DNA of 64,000 nucleotides. It comes from Conchocele bisecta. Taxonomy: Eukaryota > Mollusca > Bivalvia > Lucinida > Thyasiridae. Location of the stretch: NCBI GenBank assembly GCA_029237695.1, contig CM055279.1, forward strand, positions 62,593,586 through 62,657,585. The letters run 5' to 3'. Both the position numbers and the translations under genes were made by a program. Of this stretch, positions 40,401-46,400 are shown piece after piece. Position 1 is the first letter of the stretch. Each line of letters begins with the position of its first letter. The notes beneath the pieces were generated by a model that was not told the origin of the DNA, did not search any database, and saw only the letters and a program-made list of their open reading frames with translations.

Positions 40401-43400
40401 CATGTGTGGACACGTAATGTGTAATCCCCACCGGCTTCCACACACATAGGGTATGAAGTCCAGTAGCCTCTTTCACCAAATTTACAAGAGTACACTTATT
40501 TTGCTAAGTACACTTTGAGAGAGAAATTTTCAATTTAAGGATAAATTTATTGTGTTTTATTATACTGAATGTATTACATTATCACAGCCATTTTGTCTGT
40601 GATAATGTATTTAATTCAGCATAAGTCTGCATACTTTTAATCATTAAATATATTCAGTCGTTAGTTCTATATGAAATAATGCATTTCGGAAAAAATAAAC
40701 GATTACTCCCTCAACGTACTCTTTGCTAGATAAGTATACTTTGCTATGAAATCTGCTACATGAGATAAATCGTTAGGTGCATGCATATTATTTGTTTATG
40801 AAGGCATGGAAAGATCTGTGTATATGTACCTTGCGAATGGCACTGTGAGAGAGTAGCCATTCCCTGTCGTCGAATGCCACACTCACGTCGCCACCGTCAA
40901 CCAATGTCTTCACCACGCCGTGTTGGCCGATATACTAAACGGAAGAACAAATGAACGTCACATAAGACAATTATACTTATTATACTATTCTTATAAATAG
41001 ATAATCGAACTTGGACACTCATGATTAGCTTCCCTTAGAACCACGTCAGACCTTTTGACATCATTGACGTTATAGTAATTAGTGGAATATGTTTTGTCTG
41101 GAAACCTATTTGCACGTCTGGTCTATGATTATAGTAACTTTATCCGTATCGGCTGGACGATTATTGTATGTCAGTAATAATACATTTGCCTTTTGGTAGT
41201 TCTATCTTAGACTTAGATGTACTGCATCCCAGATAATACCTCCGAAGATCAATTCATAACAAAACATTTTAGATATACAACTGACTATTGTATCTATAAA
41301 TTCTCCACTAGCCCATCTTCAAAAACGTACGGTTGTCGGCTAATTATAGCGTTTGCATGATATTGTCAATTTAGATGTAGGATTCAACAATTTAAAGTAA
41401 ATTCCATGAGAAATATAAGTTGGACGTACAGATCAGAAAATGTGCGTTTTAGTGACATAAACCCGTTCACTATTTCATAGTTTATGTTGACTATCAATTT
41501 GCTGATTACACGTCCAAAGACTAACACATTTGAGAAGCTTTTAAATAATTGTATTGCAATATTTCTTTCTCCATCGTTCGCATCTATACAATCATGGTAG
41601 ACACTGTCAAACTTTACGTATAACATGATGTACACATATATATGTATTAAATTTATTTACACTGTCCTTGAATTCATAATGGAAACGACCATTCAACGTA
41701 TTGCGTTCATAATCCAGTACATTACATTAGCCCCACGTGACGTCGCGCAGGGTTGTTTTTTCGTTAATGTGTGCTTGACGTAATTTGATTACATGACGTT
41801 CATCGTCGGTGTCAATAACGTCATGCTATTGACCGGCAAAGTCGCTGTTCCATGAATTGCGACACAACGACGTAAAACAAGAAGATTCCTAATTTTTATG
41901 TCTTTGAAACTATCCGAAAATACAGTGTAAATATCAATAATAAAACCATGGGCATTTGCGTTTACTGTATTATGGACACCAGCTGGTCTGTTTGAAGCTT
42001 AAACAGACCAACGGTTGTTCATAATATAGTAAAGGCAACAGCCCATGGTTTTATTTCTGAAGTAATATTAATTAATCAAGCAAAACTCAATAGAACAAGG
42101 TGAATGTAATCTCATACGTAATAGCCAGCGAAACCACGTGTGCCATATGTCAACATTTCTAGTAAAATAATCAAACGCACCCAAGTGAAAGATGAACGAT
42201 ATGGTTAACAGAACTAGAATTAACAAGCTATATTTTTATTTTCAATATAAGGTATTCATTGTTTATTGTGCAATTTGTATTCACGTCGCCCATAGGGTCT
42301 ATACTACGTTCAGAAACGAAAGGCGACATCACTTACGATACTGTTAGTAATACATGCTCCTTTACCCATCTGATATTCAGGTTTTTAAAAGTCAGGACAC
42401 ACATATATGATACATTTAATCTGCAGGCGATATATATGTATTTGAAATATGTATTATGGACAGCTATGACAGGAGATTAGTTGTGATGTTGACGTTCAGA
42501 CACACGTACGTATACATAGTTATACAAAATTACCTCTGCCATAGCAGCGGACCATCCACCGTGTCCCTTTTGCACTTCCTTAAGAGCAACTTCTGGTATA
42601 TGTATGCACACTTTGTCGCCCTTCTTTAATGACTGGCTATCAACCTCTGTTATACAACTCGATTCTCGCGCCAAAGTTATATTTTGCATCTGTAGGCCCA
42701 AAGTTTCTGTTAAATATATTAGAAAAGCAGAAGTACGAGTCACTATTGTGAAGTGCCATGACAAATCTGGTCGTACTATGATTCGTACCAGTGCGACATA
42801 TGCTGAACTGGAAGAATCAGGCAGTCTGGAAATAAATAATATTTTTCTCTATGAATGCATATTGGGTGATGCCATGATCGACTTGCGAACAGGTGAATAA
42901 ACCGACCAGGCATATCCACTGCGGGAAGGATATGTTCACCATTAAGCTTGTTGTACCCTTCTTGTGGCCTCATGTAAAGACAATTATGGAAGTCTACTAA
43001 ACAAAAATACTCATAAACCAATAGCTGCTTACACAAATAAACCATATGTGTTCTATAAGTCTTTATGGAGATACTGCCAGCAAGGAAATCACACCATATG
43101 TTATAGTTAAAAACGAATAAGCACATTTTGGTGTTTTACATGTACAATTTGCCTTCTACAGACTATGTAGAGACGTAAATATGCATATGCTACACAAACA
43201 TTGGTCTGTTATCTGGTTATTACAGGTGTGTATGCATATTTATTGGTAATAGTATCTGCATAAAGACTTACTGATCACATCCATATGGTATATTTATGTA
43301 AGTAGCTATCGGTTTATGAGTAGGATTTTTATTAGATTTCCATAGACCATGGGGCCACAAGAAGGGTACAACAACTTTAGCTCATGACAGATGTGGTTCA

Positions 43401-46400
43401 GCGATTTGAAATCAAATTCATGTCATACCATGCCACTATCAAACTATTTAAAATATATAGACATACTAGCACCGGTTCTCCATATGCTCTATGAACGAAA
43501 AGCCGTTCAAATGACATATAGATTTAACTAACAAGCTGAAGGGTAAAGTGAATGTCAGACAAAACGTACAAAGTTGGTGATTACTGTAGGAGTCCTTAAA
43601 ACGAGAAGATAATGTCATGTTTCGGAGCCTATTATCAGGATTTATGCTCACAATTAAATGCATGTAATTTGATCGACCATGACATGAACATTGACAAGTT
43701 AAAAAACCCAGGTTTATTCCGACAACAGAGCGGAGGCATTTACAAGGAAAACTTTAGTTTTCAGGATCTCCGTTTATTCACTTACTAAGCGAAAGCAGGT
43801 GGTTCCTGTAGTAGTCTGTCCCCGGCGCTGCCTCTACGCAGATTAAATCCACATTTCCGCCGGTGCCTACGCGGTAACTATTCACACTGCTGTTCGGCCA
43901 CCGCACTTTCGCAGCGACCCCACTGTCGCCGCCTTTAAAGGAAGCGTTGGTAATGATCTCTAGCGCTGTACCAACACTGCCTTGTCCGCCTAGATAAAGT
44001 GCGAGCACTTGTGTTAATTGTTGTAAAAATGTTGATGGTGAGTTACATTTATGGCGACACATACCAACGAGCATTAAACCCTCACTCCAACCCTATCGCC
44101 AATTCAAGGTGATACCGTATAATAAATCAGCTGTATGAACACATTGCATCCTGTCAACACAGTGAGTATGTGCCGTGAAACACGGTGCCGTGAAACATTT
44201 TTGATATCCTGTCAATGCGACCTAATCACTGCTTATGAATATGTGTTGTCATACTAGTCGATTCCCATCCCGTTTCCTAAGCCTTGCCATATAATTATTC
44301 CTATTCATGGCACTAAACTACTATTCTCTATGTATTTAACCTGTGATTGACCACAGTGCATCGACTCCTATTGCTAGGTGTCATCCTTATAACATGTGAG
44401 ACTGAATCAACAACATACATGTATTGACACTACGAAACGTGTCTTAACCTATTGTCAGTGACAGCTGCTACAATACACACAACATTCAAAATGTCCTCAC
44501 ACATGTCGCTTCTTTGAGGCGAAACCCTTGACTTCATTGTACGTATCAACATTTTCCGCTTTAGCAATATACAGCAAATTTCGATGACAGCTACCAATGC
44601 GTGCGTGGCACTTATGGTCCATGACATATTCCGTTAATCAAGTCACGTAATAACACAATGAATGATATGCACTTTCGTAGCTGTTTCCATCAACGTGGTG
44701 ATGACAAGCTAACCACGTATTATAGCCTGATAATGGGCACCACAACACACCCGAACGGAAGCCTTGCACGGGGTAAGCAAACCATTATATGGAGAAGCTC
44801 TGAAGATTTATAATACAATCATAGAGTTGTGTTGTGGTGAAGATATAACATAATCAGTGCGGCTACATATTAAATGTATTCAACGCGTGTCGATTGTACC
44901 ACTATTGCACATACAGCCGCGAATAAACGCAAATAATTTGCGAAGATCAACCTATTCAACTCTGCACACTTCAGAAATAGAGTATAACAGTGACTGTCTA
45001 GTTCCTTTTAATGTCAGGTTTATTAGCGGGGTTATACAAAGTGTATACATTCCGAGATTTGCCGAGGAATTTCTACCTTTTCCTAGCCGAGCCTGATAAA
45101 CTTGATATCAACATACCCTATGTTGTTATCATATTTATCAGGTAACGTATTGTGCTAACAGATGATCAGATATAAAACACAATTCGCTTACAAGAACCCA
45201 GACTTGCTTACGTTGCGTCATTACATATATGTCATATGACACTGTTCAACCAATGAAACGTTTTCAATTCGTTGCTACCAGTATATTCGTATCACATCGA
45301 TGCCTGATGCGAAATTATGTTACATGTATCAGTAATTATGTATTTTGCCAACATAAAGCTCTTTACCTCAGATGAGATAGGTAGCATTAAATAGCGAATA
45401 TCTGGCAAGGCTTAGGAAACGGGATGGGCAAGGCTCTGCCGAGCCCAAACAAAAATAACCCCAACCGCATCATCAAAATCGGAGAATCGGCTAGTATGGC
45501 AACCGCACATATTCATACGCAGTGATTAGGTCGTATTAACAGGATATCACAAATGTTTCACGGCACCGTGTTTCACGGCACATACGCACTGTGTTGACAG
45601 GATAAATACATATACATGCAGATATCCATATAAAACGTTCGTACATGTATTCGAGGCATATATAGAGATTATCAGGCTAGCGTCTTTCAAGTTTCAAGCT
45701 ATCATGTAAGGATAGGAAACACGTAGGCATTCTGAGCCGAGCCAGACTTGATATTATCGCAAACTACCATCATGGTATTATATGTATTATACGTATCGGA
45801 TAACGTTGTGTGATTCATGGTGGGACACATATAAGGCGCTTTTCGGTGAGAGGAGCGCATATTTATGCCTGCTACTTCATCACACAGACGTAAATGTAAT
45901 TCGGAACGTCATGTGGCGTCGCTCAACCATTGGAATATCAGTTAACAGAGCTCCTGATAAGGTGGGTATTGGTGTATTTTACGAACATATTGTAGTTGAA
46001 TACGCGTTAGTTATCAAATGTGGAAGTACAAAATACGCACAGCAATGTGAAAATACGCATTGAATTTCAAATTGAGTAGTGAAAATATTGTAATAAAGTT
46101 GAAAATTTACTGCAAAAGTTGAGCTGCAAAAACCAAACAGTGTTTGCTTTTTGCAGCTAAAATAAGTGATTTTATTATCATCGGTTGCCTATTTAGTAAG
46201 GAAGAAAATCAATAATACATTAATTTTGTAAAAGTAAAATACGCATTGAATTTGAAAAATAGAGGTATTATACTCTTTAGATACAACAAATGTCTGGAGC
46301 TCTGTTGCTGACTCCGTTGTGACCCGGGCATGCAGAAGTAGGCAAAACATGCTGTGAACAATTGTTATTAGTCAGTAACTATGTAACTATTCGGCCAATC

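Noticed and set aside
42690..42691. CAG acceptor giving a shorter exon 3
   Set aside because: It breaks the phase with exon 2 and leads to a stop; the acceptor at 42707-42708 keeps the frame.
43466..43663. Short minus-strand frame as an extra ligase exon
   Set aside because: No REP or MIB pattern. Exon 2 already joins exon 3 in phase.
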